A model generated the notes under the pieces. That model ran no database searches, had not been told where the DNA came from, and worked only from the letters and a program-made list of their open reading frames with translations. Positions 21,501 through 32,600 of a DNA stretch of 64,000 nt are shown piece by piece. The position numbers were made by a program, and so were the translations under genes. Every line of letters begins with the position of its first letter. Within the stretch, counting starts at the first letter, position 1. Source of the DNA: Plenodomus lindquistii. Its lineage: Eukaryota > Ascomycota > Dothideomycetes > Pleosporales > Leptosphaeriaceae. Location of the stretch: NCBI GenBank assembly GCA_025504975.1, contig JANUWI010000011.1:1054001-1118000 (forward strand). Reading direction: 5' to 3'.

Positions 21501-23401
21501 AGTTGGACGCACCCACTTTCCGTACGCTGACTGCTAGTGACAGTGTACGATAGCGCAAAGAAGACGGTAAGAATTCCGGACCCATCAGCAATGTCTAAGT
21601 GCACCACAGAGTATACAGAAGATTTTGTTATTGCCTCTAGTGCCTCTTGCATTGGCCAACATAACTTAGTATGAGTACGCTTGTGTTAGCATGCTTCTCT
21701 AGCAGCTGGTCTAGACACCCCGTTTATGTAGTCCATCAATTGCGTGAGTCGATAGGACGGAAATGTGCACAACAGCTCGTTGAGACCAAGCAAAGATCGA
21801 GTGGGCACGGTCATGCCTGTTGAGCTGCCCCATGATGTGACCAGAAATTCCGGTGACGATAGTGCGTCTTCATAATGCGGGGCTTCTTGCAGTTGATTCT
21901 GTCACTATCGCGAAATCGGCGCAGACACTGTATGTTGGCGGACTTCGGCTTGGGACTGTGACACTGGGCTTAGTCAGCATCGAGCGACCGTCAAGTCGAT
22001 TGTGGTGAGCAGAACAGACCTAAGTAGCTTCACATCAAGAACCGAAGTTGTCCATGGGATGAACTGATGTAATGCCATATCTCCAATTCTTTGTTCGTAA
22101 TCCGCTATGTCTGATTCTCGTAATTTCGTTGAGAAAGTATAGTTCTTCCCTGTACCCATCGCTGGTGGGTGGCGAGTGGAAAGCAACGTAATTATGACGG
22201 TCTACTCCAAGAAACTATTTTGCCATCCTGGGAAGGTCCTTGCCTGCGTCTCCTACGCGCATATGAATGTTACCCCGACCGACCAGCCTATGGTCAGCGT
22301 AGAACTGTAAATTGGTCTTTGATAGTGAGGTGCACGATGGATGAGATGTGCACAATGCCCGTTCGTCCTCCGGTCCGCTGTTACGCGCAAGTTCTGCTTT
22401 GTGGTTGTCATCGCCGCTTCTTGTGATTATTGCTCTAGTGTTGTTCAGACAGTCAATGCCTTAGTCCAAACGGCGTACCCAGCCCTGCTGCGGCTCTATT
22501 GGAGCTTTCCATGCGACAAGTTGACGGTGTGACTAGATCTTGGCTTGCTACCCAGTACCCACAAGCAAAGAGGAAGGAGTTCCCCATCCCATATTGTATC
22601 CTGAATAGGACACTGTGAAAGCATGCGGCATCCTCTGATGGCTCAAGAAGATTGGGAAGTGCAATCGAGATGCCCCCTCTCTGTTAGTCGAGAAAGTGGA
22701 AACAAACTAAGTCGCTTTATGTACAATACGCTATATTAGCCCCTGCACAACATGAAATCTATTATAATGACTAAGAATTGAGTTGGCCTGCACTCGTAGC
22801 ACTGCTTCTTCCCGGAGTAGTGAGTAGACTCACTAGAATCTGGAAAGATACAAGAGGATCCACCAATCCCAGCAATTGCAATTATGTATTGTATATAAAG
22901 ACGAATTGTGCCAATGATCAGTTCACGCTCGGTCGAAATGGGTTGAGACGAGGTTCATGGTTCGCCATGCCACATGGGAACCTTTCGCTTAGCTTCTTCC
23001 ACTTGCGGGGTGTTTCCGTTTCCGCGGGGTTCCCCACGTCATCGATGTCCCTGCCAAAACTGCCAACCAAACTTCCAGTCGACGAGGCTAGGGCACGTGT
23101 GTACAATAGACGGGCTTACGAGCACTCGTCTTCAACAAGTCAAAGACGGTGCAACCCTGCCGGCAATCCAGCGGCTAACACAAGCAGCCAAGCCCACAAA
23201 CCACTGGAGAACACTCAGCCAGTGGATCCATGAGGCGAAGTTGCGTGCTTGTGACTCGCCGCCGTGCCGCGCCTTCCTTATCCACCTGTAGCGCCTTTGT
23301 GTCCCCCAAGCCCGGCCCAGTGCAGCAGGCGTCAACTTTCCTTTGTGCATTCGTGATGTTTCTGTCAACTACACTTCCTAAGCGAACCCTCGAGACACGC
23401 G
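18572..23401. other. Largest gene-free stretch
   Basis: About 4.8 kb between the amidase and the EamA transporter. Base composition is mixed, not the AT-rich pattern of RIP-mutated repeats. Open frames are at most about 150 codons (22778-23233), lack domains, and overlap frames of equal length on the other strand. No terminal repeats, no transposase-like peptides and no tRNA. The last few hundred bases serve as the transporter promoter. Otherwise I see nothing in it. Confidence 0.4.
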
Positions 23402-25088
23402 ATGCCCCTGTCGCTGCCCAAACTCAACGAAGACGATGATAAAACCAATCCGCAGCCAAATCTAGTCGATCTCTCAGCCGAAGATAGCGCTGTCAAGCCC
23501 GGTGATAAGCCCGACGATGTTTTGCATGTGCATCGTGGCCCGATAAGAGTGGCGAGCCCAAACCCGTCGGTACTGTCGATCGATGATTCAAATAACATTC
23601 GTTTTGCGAGGAACCCGGACTTTGTACCTGCGAGAGATGGTGCCTTTGAAGCGTTGCAGACACCAGCCTCGGCTCGGACGTTGAAGGGACGAGTGCAGGC
23701 CTTCTGGATAGCAAACAAGGGCCTAGCGCTGGTTCTGATATCGCAGTTCTTTGGGACGTTGATGAATGTTACGACGAGGATGTTGGAGATGGAGGGAAAT
23801 GATGGTATGAGGAAGATTGGAATCCATTTGTACGGACTTGCATCTAACGTCGACAATTTAAATAGGCAAAGGCTACCACCCCTTTCAGATCCTCTTTGCA
23901 CGTATGGCTATCACTGTGCTATGTTCGTCATACTACATGTGGTACAAGAAGACCGAGCATTTCCCGTTCGGCATGCCAGAAGTACGTTCACTGCTCGTTG
24001 CTCGAGGGCTCCTGGGCTTCTTTGGCGTATTTGGCATGTATTGTACGTCGACCCACCACATACCACAACCAGACACTAACCCCCCCAGACTCCCTCCTCT
24101 ACCTCCCCCTCGCCGACGCAACCGTAATCACTTTCCTCGCCCCCTCACTCGCCTGCTGGGCATGTTCCTACCTGATCGCCGAACCCTTCACCCGCATGGA
24201 GCAAATCGCCGCCTACATCTCCCTCTTCGGCGTGATCCTCATCGCCCGCCCATTCTCCTTCGTCGCATCAATCTCGCACCACCCCTCCGAGCCTTCCTCC
24301 CCGGGCATACCATCCACCACCACCAACACAACCACTCCCAGCGACAAAACCAGACTAGCAGCAGACTACAATTCCGTAACGCCCACCCAACGCGCCACAG
24401 CAGTCGGCGTCGCAATGCTCGGCGTCATCGGCGCAGCAGGCGCATACACCACCATCCGCTGGATAGGCAAACGCGCACACCCCCTCATCAGCGTAAACTA
24501 CTTTGCAACATGGTGTACACTCGTTAGCATCGTTGCTATGCTTACACTCCCTGGTGTGGGGTTCTTACTCCCACGGTACTTCAAGGACTGGTGCTATCTT
24601 GTTTTCCTGGGGATATGCGGGTTCGTCATGGTAAGTCCCCCCCCCCCCAACCTTCCTTCCCCCTCCCTCTTCTGCATACGTTCATACCACACCATACCAT
24701 ACCATACTTGACTAGATTCTCTCTACTTTACTCGTACTAATATACAATGTGATTACAACAGCAATTCCTCCTAGCAGCAGGTCTCCAGTACGAAAAGTCG
24801 TCGCGCGCAACAAATATGGTGTACATGCAGATGCTGTTTGCGCTTACTTTTGATAAGCTGGTGTGGGGCACCACGCCGGGGGCGCTGTCGATTGTTGGGT
24901 CGTCGTTGATTTTGGGAAGTGCGATTTATGTGGCTATGAATAAGGAGCAGCCGGTTAAGAAGACTGAGAGCAGGGAAAGGGAGAGGGGCGGTGGGGATGA
25001 AGAGGAGGGGAGGGGGTTGATGGGTGAGGAGGGGGATGAGGTGGATGAGGGGGATGGGATTGGGATTGGGATGAGGTCTTTGAGATGA
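23402..25088 (+). CDS. EamA/DMT-family membrane transporter (SLC35G-like); 4 exons
   Basis: Exons 23402-23804, 23866-24042, 24089-24630 and 24762-25088 (482 aa). Intron ends are GTATGA...ATAG, GTACGT...CCAG and GTAAGT...ACAG; all phases agree. An acidic cytosolic N terminus of about 110 residues precedes about ten membrane segments in two EamA halves: the first from GLALVLISQFFGTLMNVTTR through LADATVITFLAPSLACWACS and GVILIARPFSF, the second from AVGVAMLGVIGAAGAYTTIR to GALSIVGSSLILGSAIYVAM. The halves are joined by a Ser/Thr/Pro loop. The C-terminal tail is Gly/Glu/Asp-rich and low in complexity. Members move nucleotide-sugars, metabolites or drugs; substrate unknown here. Plasma or organelle membrane. 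Confidence 0.9.
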
Positions 25089-26021
25089 GTTGGTTTTTCG
25101 TGGGGGGAGGGGTTGGAGGGAGAATGGAGTGGAAGATAGAGGTTGATTAGTGTCATGAATATATTATTAGATTTCTATGATTTAAAGATATATATTAACG
25201 TGCTATGGTTTCCATGTCTATAGTAGTGGTGTTAAAGCCCGAACTGGCTCCTTGTCTTCTTACTTGGAACAGTCTCGCTGTCATATTAGTCATGTCTGTC
25301 TTTTACCTGTTCGTCGTCGCGTTGGATAGACCGTGGACAGGGGTGGACTGTGTCACTTCACATGGGAGTCATACGTCTAGTCTCTGTTCAGGATCAAGCG
25401 GTGGAACTGCAGAGACACCAGATGTGTGCTAGCATCTCAATCTTCTTGATACTTGGAAGAATTGCCCAAAGAGTCGCGCTATCGTCTGGAAGCCGTTATA
25501 CGACTATGGGTATATTGAAATGGACAGGGGATCTTGATCTTGGCAGAGTTTGGTGTTGTCGACGGCGAGCGAGTCTTTTACTTTCTTCGACGTCAAGAAA
25601 TGTTACGGTGTCGTGGAGAGATCTCTTTTAGGTCTAGAGGAGTCTGGAGGAGTTTGAAGAGGAGGGGTTGATTGTTCAAATGCTTCTCGAATCTGCGGGG
25701 GAGAAACTGTCTTGTTGATTATCGTCGAGCTTTACCATTCGCATAGAAATGAAAACATTCCCTTGCTGGACTCCCCAAATCGTGCTATTCTCCACCAACC
25801 GAGAGTATTCCTCGCTGTGCACGCGCTGCTTCACCTAGTTGCTTTCGACACGCAATGATACGACGAATTGTAGCAAATAACTTGACGCGCCTGTCTAATG
25901 AGATTTAGATAGCAATTAATTTGTTCAATTCCATTATTTGTACCGCGCGGTTGTAAGCCCCGGGCAACGGAAGCTTTTCCATCTTCACATTGATAATATT
26001 TGTGCTCAGCGCGATCCAAAC
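25089..26021. other. Intergenic
   Basis: About 0.9 kb with the transporter 3' flank and the promoter of the DUF7918 gene. Only short frames; nothing supported. Confidence 0.4.
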
Positions 26022-26999
26022 ATGCCAGAGCATCCCCAGTGTCCTGGACTCAAGTGCCACGTTTACTGCAACGGCAGGGCTCTGAACGAGTATGATCCTC
26101 CTGGAGACGAGATACCTGCGCCATTGACTGTGGTCAAATACATTATTCCGCAAGACGATACAGAGTACCTTGTCTACATGGAGGTCGTCCCGCCTTTTGC
26201 CCCTAATTCAGGTCTTCTCGCCAGCATCTATGTTGATGGAGAATACTGCACTTCAGGTCTTATGGAGAAGCCCTTGGGCGCAACTCGTACTTTCCTTGGA
26301 GCACAGTGGTTTAACGGTGCAGTCTGGAAACTTCGAAGATTTAGGTTCGCCAAGGTAGCCGTCTCGGAGAACAAAGGACCAAAGGATCTTACCCATAAGC
26401 TTCAGACACAACTTAATGCTATAGGGATGATTCGTATTGTGTTCCAGTGGTATAAATGCACTGGAGTGCAGCCGGCAACGTCTTATAGTGAGACGAAGTT
26501 CGAACGGACGGGAGAACTTCCGAAAAAAGCTATCCTTGGCGACTTCAAAAGTCATCAAACCGTCCTAGGAGAGCCTGAGAGCGTACAATTGTCTCCCATT
26601 TTCCATGTGGGTGTAAAGGGTGCCGAATTTGCTGTCTTTGAGTTCGAATACCGTTCGGGAACTCCGATAGAAGCTTTGAACCGGGATACTCAAGCGCAAG
26701 CATCTCGATCGAGTTCGGTAAGTGCAAGATTGCTTGTCACCTTCTCAAATTCGTGTACTGACCGCGTCTCGCAGATCGATCGAGCCCAGCCCCAGCCTGA
26801 GCTAAAGGGAAAGCATGTCGTCAAGCAAGAGCCTTTCGTCAAGCAGGAACCCGACGACGATATCATCGACCTGACATCAGAAGACGAAGCAACAGCATCC
26901 CGAGAGTCCGGTGCCAGAGTTGTAATCACCTTGTCTTCAGGCGAAGAATCAGATAGCGATGAGGAAACCGCCCGCGAACGGGACACCATAGCCAAGTAG
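26022..26999 (+). CDS. DUF7918-type fungal protein with SUMO-site/SIM tail; 2 exons
   Basis: Exons 26022-26717 and 26775-26999 (306 aa); 57-bp intron GTAAGT...GCAG with a CTGAC branch point. The intron is a multiple of three and stop-free, so it can be missed. Start at M-P-E-H-P-Q-C-P-G-L-K. The N-terminal ~225 residues resemble the fungal domain of unknown function now called DUF7918 (pattern C-x-V-Y-C-N-G, then Y-L-V-Y-M-E-V and later F-R-F-A-K-V, ending V-F-E-F-E-Y-R-S). The tail has two V-K-Q-E-P motifs (248-252 and 254-258, fitting the psi-K-x-E sumoylation consensus), then I-I-D-L-T (262-266) and V-V-I-T-L (281-285), each beside acidic/Ser residues as in SUMO-interacting motifs. Nuclear location is inferred. 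Function unknown. Confidence 0.78.
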   Translation: MPEHPQCPGLKCHVYCNGRALNEYDPPGDEIPAPLTVVKYIIPQDDTEYLVYMEVVPPFAPNSGLLASIYVDGEYCTSGLMEKPLGATRTFLGAQWFNGAVWKLRRFRFAKVAVSENKGPKDLTHKLQTQLNAIGMIRIVFQWYKCTGVQPATSYSETKFERTGELPKKAILGDFKSHQTVLGEPESVQLSPIFHVGVKGAEFAVFEFEYRSGTPIEALNRDTQAQASRSSSVSARLLVTFSNSCTDRVSQIDRAQPQPELKGKHVVKQEPFVKQEPDDDIIDLTSEDEATASRESGARVVITLSSGEESDSDEETARERDTIAK

Positions 27000-27275
27000 G
27001 AGCCATAGGGTGATGGAAATGAAGATGGCGATACCGCAGGACCTCGGAGAAGTACGCGACTAGCCAGGGGAAGTGATCAAAAGTAGTCTTCTCTGTCTGT
27101 ACTGGTAGCACGTCTGTGAATCGTCAATCAAATATCCTTCCTCTGCGTGACACGAAGGCGACAAGCATGGCCAGGCTTATGTATCGTGCGAGCTGTCGGA
27201 CCGTCGTGTGAGGAATGAGACAGGTCGTCAAGTGGCGATAGAAAGCTGTTGTGCACTTCTTTGAAGACGCCAACA

Positions 27276-28460
27276 TCAAAGATCCTCGTCTATGTAGGAC
27301 ATTCGTTCGGAAGAATCTCGTCTCCTGGAGACGCCTGTCCAGCCCGGCCCTTCATGGCTTCCTAATTTTGGTAGCTTCCGCAACAGTACCGGGCCTCCTT
27401 CATGTCGTCGTCCGCCTGCTAATGTGCATTCCATGACGAGGGCGTTATGGCCATACGCGTCGCGCAGTATAGGATACTTGGTAAGGTCCTGGGCAAAAAT
27501 ACCAGGTTGGCCTTTTGATCCGTCGTTGACTCCTGTGTCCCGAATCTGATGAACGGTCACGCGTTGACCGTCAGGAAGTAAGCACCACAAGTCTCCGAGC
27601 GCGAGTTGTTGGGTAATGATGTCTTGCACCGAAGTGCGCTCCAAATCTATGAAATGGTCTTGTTTCGTGATCTTGGGTGCATGATCCTGGGGCAAGGTGG
27701 TGCCTGCATACCACCCCCCATCTGTCAAGGGCGGTGCATACATGCGCCATTTGAGCACACTCAGAAGCATTTCGGCGCCCTCGTTTGCTAGTATCTTCTC
27801 CAGGCCCTTCGCGGTCGAGCCAGGAAGATACGAGACTCCCGGATAAGGTGTCTGCGCCAGGACAACGCCGTGATCAAAATGGTCCGGGTGCAGTGTCTGG
27901 ACCGAGACACCAATCTGTCTCCGCCGCTTCAGTATAGCATGTTGGATGGGCGCTGGTCCTTTCAAATCAGGAAGCAGCGAGGGGTGGACATTGAGACCAC
28001 CGAACTTGGCCGCGGAGAGAAGTCGAGGCGGGACTTTGAGGCCGAACGACACGGCTATGATAAGGTCGAAGGGCGTTGGAGGCGTCCAGCCAGTGAAGGT
28101 GTCGATGGCAGAGGTGGGCAGGTCTAGCTCTTTTTCTGCCGCTTGCTGGATGGGGACTGAATGCTAGTCAGTCGGTGCGGCTTGGGGTAGAATGAGAGCG
28201 ATGCTACCTTGCCGCAATTCCTTCAGGCCACGACCTGTGGGCTTGGCTGGGCGGTGAACAACATGGATGCGGTCAATGAGGCTGGGATTCTCGCGTTTGG
28301 CTGCGACTAGGGCGCGCAACGATGTGATGCTGAAGTGGTCTGAGCCGCAAAAGAGGATCTTCAAGGCGTCAGCGGCCGGGGCTGTTGATAGATGGGACTT
28401 GAATGTACGGTGCAGTGGTAGTGGCAGCGAGCGGACAGGGACATGCAGTCGCCAAAGCAT
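27276..28460 (-). CDS. FMT1: Mitochondrial methionyl-tRNA formyltransferase; 2 exons
   Basis: Exons (minus) 28460-28208 and 28156-27276, 377 aa; intron 28157-28207 (GTAGCA...TCAG, 51 bp). Transfers formyl from 10-formyl-THF to Met-tRNAi for mitochondrial initiation. The basic leader M-L-W-R-L-H-V-P-V-R-S is a mitochondrial presequence. Formyltransferase domain: K-I-L-F-C-G-S-D near 36-43, then the signature N-V-H-P-S-L-L-P-D-L-K-G with catalytic N140 and H142, and D179 in F-D-H-G-V-V-L-A-Q, completing the Asn-His-Asp set. A C-terminal OB-like region follows (DLWCLLPDGQRVTVHQ). The frame stays open upstream to 28562 but the presequence begins at 28460. Divergent from CCZ1 with 336 bp between starts. 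Confidence 0.92.
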
Positions 28461-28796
28461 GGTGTGGCGGTGAGTTGGCTGTGGACGAGTATGTTTGGAA
28501 ATGGCACGCGTCAATGGAAATGGGCGTGGTGGGGGCGGGCGCGCTCCATGATCCGGCGACACGCACTGAAATCTAGACGCCGCGCACTGTCTCAGCGGCC
28601 GTCAGTCTCGAAAGCCTGCATGATGGAGTATAAGTAAGCAGCTGCCCGTGTCCGCTGTCGCTGGCAGTTGGGAGGGCCGTGGTGGTTGCTCGCAGCGCGT
28701 CTCGGCAACGGCAGTGACGCAATCGCATTTCATTGCAACCACGAAACATTGCATTGCTCGACGCGCGCCGCGACTGGCACGCCCGACTATGCACGC
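28461..28796. promoter_or_regulatory. Divergent promoter region FMT1/CCZ1
   Basis: 336 bp between two head-to-head starts, so both promoters must lie here. No TATA box stands out. Confidence 0.5.
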
Positions 28797-31461
28797 ATGT
28801 CGTCGACGGCCGTTCCGCGGGTCGTCCCTGCGCAGCTATCCTTTCTCGCCATCTACAACCCATCCCTAGGGAGATCAGACGAGACGTTCCACAAGCAGAT
28901 TGTCTTTTACTACTCAAAGGCCGCAAAGACACGCTCCAAGCTCAGCAATGGCGACACACGGCGCGAGCAAGAGTTGCGCGAGCAGGAGAATGAGAAGCTG
29001 CGCCAGGTCGGGCTAGCCCAGGGCATGGTGGGCTTTGCAAAGAGCTTCTCCAATGGCGCCACAGTCGACTCGGTAGAAACCGAAAAGTCGCGCATAGTGT
29101 TGCATGAACTCGAGGATGGCTGGTGGATTCTTGCAGTATGTCTATCTATTCCACCGCCCTACTCACATCATCCTTCTAACCATACCACGCTACAGTCTGT
29201 CGACCTCACCCAGCTCCCAGCAGCCAACAGCGCATCTCGATCAGACCCAGCCACAGCCTCAGAACCCGCAGTCGAGTACTCGTCGCGCGAAGTCAGCCCG
29301 CCTGCCCTCCTCATCCAGCAACTCGTGCGCGCCCAATCCATCTTCCTGCTCCACCATGGCACAACGCTCGAGGCCATGTTCTCCAAGCATGGCCGCCCCA
29401 AGTTCTGCAGCATCCTGGAAAAGTACTGGGGCCGATTCGCGAGTACCTGGGACGTGTTGCTTCATGGCAGCCCGGCCGTAGACATCTATGGCGGCATGAA
29501 GCTTGCTGCAGGTGGAGAGTTGGGCATGGGCGTGGGCGAGGAAGAATGGGGCAGTAGCGAACGCGATGTCCTCGAGGACTTTGCACGCAGGACAGACGGG
29601 CTTGTAGATGTCATGGTCTCTCGCTTTGGCGAAGTTTCGCCCTTGCAACAGGCCAAAACATCCACAGACCCAAAGTGGCTCGAGACCACCGAAGATGAAC
29701 CCTGGATTGGCAGTGGCAAGAATGTGCATGCTGCAGACGGAGTCGTCTTCTCTGGACTTGGTGCCATCAGCCGCAAATCACTACGCGACCTGTCACATTG
29801 GGTCGAGACGATATACTGTCATGGGGAGTCTGCTTACGGCGTGCGAGACACCGTTACGTCTGATCGAAAAAAACGGCAGAGGAGAAAGCTCAAGCCTCCA
29901 ACGGAAGCCAGCTCGGCTACATCACCGGCACCTAGTCGTAATGAGAGGAAGTCTCTTAACAAGACAGAATCGACCTCGACGTTACCCCTTGGTATCCCTC
30001 CTCCCATTGTCAAAGCCGTAGAAAGCTCTCTTGACAAAGCTTCTGCCGCCGCCGACAAGACCAATACTGACACCGCCACTACTACTGTACTATATTCCAA
30101 GCCAATGCTCGCATCTTTGGGTGACACCGAAACATGGATGAAGTACATGACTCTCGGGTACGGCACAGCATGGGGCGGTGGCAGTAACAACAACAGCAAC
30201 ACCACCACCAAGGACGCCGACATCTCAAAGCCTACCGCAGAACCCCAGCCTAGTGCCCCATCTCCAGCCCGCCAACGCTCCCCTTCGCCAGCGGCAATGC
30301 GCTACATCGACCCTACCCCTGACATCGACATTGCCGCTGAAAAACTTCAACAGCAAATCCGGCTCGAGAACGATGGCTACTTCCTCATTGGGCTCAAAGG
30401 CGACATGCTCGAACTTGACGCTGACGATGAAAACGACGACGGAAACTGGAACAACCGCATCCCGCTTCGCACCATCCACCTCGAAGTTGACCTTCTGGAC
30501 GACAGTACAGCGACACCGAGCGCAGAAGACGATGAAGAAACGCCGCAGTATGAACGAGAGATGAACTGGAAGGGTGGCACAACGGAGAATAAATTGACAA
30601 GACTGAGGCCGGTGGTATACGTCGTACGTCTTTCCCTACCCATCTCCAACTCCATCGACACACATACCGAATATGCTAACAACCCACCCCCAGCACCGCC
30701 CCTTCATCTACACATTCCTCTTCTCGCACCAAACCTACACCCTCAGCCTCGCAACCTTCTATCGCGACATCCACAATTTCTTCTCCCCACTCCACCGCTC
30801 CCTCGACAAATCCACATCTCCCACACGCGTCGCTTCCCGCCTCTTGGCCGCCGCAAATCCCCATACCACAACCTCCCTAGCCCCCTCCACACCAAACACT
30901 CAGCCCATTTACGACCTCGTCTATGACCCTAGAACATACACTCTACACAGCAGTCTCCCCAACATCCCAGACCCAGGAACCCTCGTTGCCGAAGGTCTAG
31001 GAAGCGGCAGTAACGTGAATGGCTGGAGTAGAATTGAAGCCTTAAACGTCCATGCGCAGATCCTCGCCACCGTATCTTCTACCCGTCGCAACCTCAGTGA
31101 AATAGAACGGACGTGCAAAACCAGCCGTGCATGGTGGGTCGTCTGGATGCGTCTCCCGCCTTCTCACGTTTCTCCCGATGCACTAGAACGACAAGACTCC
31201 AACGGGACAAGCGCGCAGTTTAATACGGATGAGTTGAGGGAAGCCTTTTTAGTGCGTAGGGCGAGGGATGCAGAGATGCCGAGTTCGAAGAGTGGAGGGA
31301 GGTTTGCAAGTGGGATGTGGAGTGGGCTTGGGATTGGGGGGACGGGGCAGAATCAGCGGATGGGTGGTGCGACGGCAGGATGGGGGCCGAAGGGTCTTGC
31401 TGAAGGCATTGGTATCGACGCGCGGAGGTATGTGGAGGATTTGTTGAGCTTGAATAGATGA
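28797..31461 (+). CDS. CCZ1: Vacuolar fusion protein Ccz1; 3 exons
   Basis: Exons 28797-29135, 29196-30623 and 30694-31461 (844 aa). Introns GTATGT...ACAG (60 bp, stop-free and a multiple of three) and GTACGT...CCAG (70 bp). Ccz1 pairs with Mon1 as the guanine-nucleotide exchange factor that activates Rab7/Ypt7 on late endosomes, vacuoles and autophagosomes. The first longin domain starts P-A-Q-L-S-F-L-A-I-Y-N-P-S-L-G and continues with IVFYYSKAA and LHELEDGWWILA across intron 1. A long Ser/Thr/Pro-rich insertion separates it from the later longin part, which includes H-R-P-F-I-Y-T-F-L-F at the exon 3 boundary. The protein ends Y-V-E-D-L-L-S-L-N-R. Start set at M-S-S-T-A-V; an upstream Met at 28668 is in frame but the intervening residues are not protein-like. 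Confidence 0.88.
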
Positions 31462-32178
31462 GGCCGATAATATAGAGACGTAGACAGAATCCTGTGGTAT
31501 ACAGATAATTGAAGCGATACACAGTACAAGTAGGATACGTGGATGCGGAAACCCTCCAAAGGTCTTGGATGAATGTATTTTTGACTACTACTATGCGCAT
31601 CTACCTTCTACATAGGTGTTGAGATAGGAAGTGCACTGTTGCCCTAGTCGAACTTCACCCCAATAGTCTTACATATAATCAATCCAGCTCCCCACGCGCG
31701 CGCGCCCTCCACATTGGAATTCAGATCAGCAACAAACCCACCACTGTCCATCGCCCAACATAACTCCCCCTCATCACTCATCTCACCCATAACCATCCTT
31801 CCCTCAAATCATCAACACGACCTTCCACAGCATACGCAACATGTCATCCCAACGCTCCCCAACCACGCGCAACGATTGGCCCACGCCCAGCGTACTAGCC
31901 GTTTCAAACACGCTGGCTTTAGTCCCATCCGAGCACTCGGTCTGATCAGATCAGGGGCTAGATTGCAAGGGTCATCCCCACACTTTGCTCGAGATATGAC
32001 ATGCCTGATTGCGGTGATCTCGGAATCTATGGGTCGTCTGTCTGCCCTTTTAACGGCTGGAACGGGACGGGGGAAGGTGTTTAGTTTCTTTCTATGCGAT
32101 TGTTGAGGAGAGTTGTGGTCTGTTGGAAAGTTGATTCTTGATTTTCTTCCTCCTCTTCTTCTTCTTTACGACGATTGA
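31462..32178. other. Intergenic after CCZ1
   Basis: CCZ1 3' flank. A 130-codon plus-strand frame at 31714-32106 is low in complexity, has no domain and I do not accept it as a gene. Confidence 0.4.
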
Positions 32179-32370
32179 TTACTTTTTTGGTGCTTTTGCT
32201 GAGCGCTGCTGTTGTTGCTGTTGTTGGTGAGGGTTATCTTGTGCTTGGACTTGGGTTCGTTGGTGAGAGGGTTTCACGTCGAAAGCCACGGGCGGATACG
32301 CACGCGCACGCGCGCTTGGGGTGTTGGGTTTCTGGTTGTTAGACGAGTGAGCTGTGGTGGGAGCATTCAT
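32179..32370 (-). CDS. Possible small Gln-rich protein
   Basis: 63-residue minus-strand frame starting M-N-A-P-T-T-A-H and ending S-A-K-A-P-K-K. It carries A-Y-P-P-V-A-F-D-V-K-P and a CAA/CAG-coded run of seven Gln. Composition is Pro/Gln/Ser/Lys-rich with no acidic cluster; no family recognised. It is head-to-head with the aspartic protease (230 bp between starts). The frame is also open upstream to 32742 antisense to the protease, so the open frame alone is weak evidence. Confidence 0.35.
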   Translation of the reverse strand: MNAPTTAHSSNNQKPNTPSARARAYPPVAFDVKPSHQRTQVQAQDNPHQQQQQQQRSAKAPKK

Positions 32371-32600
32371 TGGGAGGTATACCTTTTGTTGAGCGCGGGA
32401 GCATCTTGCTATTGGACTTGCAGGATCGCACGCGTTGCGGCTGAACTCGACCGAGTAAGCATCCACACGACATTTACGATCGCTACTGTTCGAAGACGAT
32501 TGCACGACGCATTTTGAAGAGCGAGCGTATTCACCACCAACTACATTATTCCACACAAGACAACGAGCATCTGCCAGGTGCAGACCTTCCCCTTCGCACC

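Noticed and set aside
22778..23233. 151-codon plus-strand frame before the transporter
   Set aside because: No domain, overlaps equally long minus-strand frames and lies in the likely promoter of the transporter.
23904..24527. 207-codon Arg/His/Pro-rich plus-strand frame
   Set aside because: Shadow of EamA exons 2 and 3; the spliced transporter explains the sequence.
31714..32106. 130-codon plus-strand frame
   Set aside because: Low-complexity His/Pro/Ser composition, no domain, no start context and no splice model.
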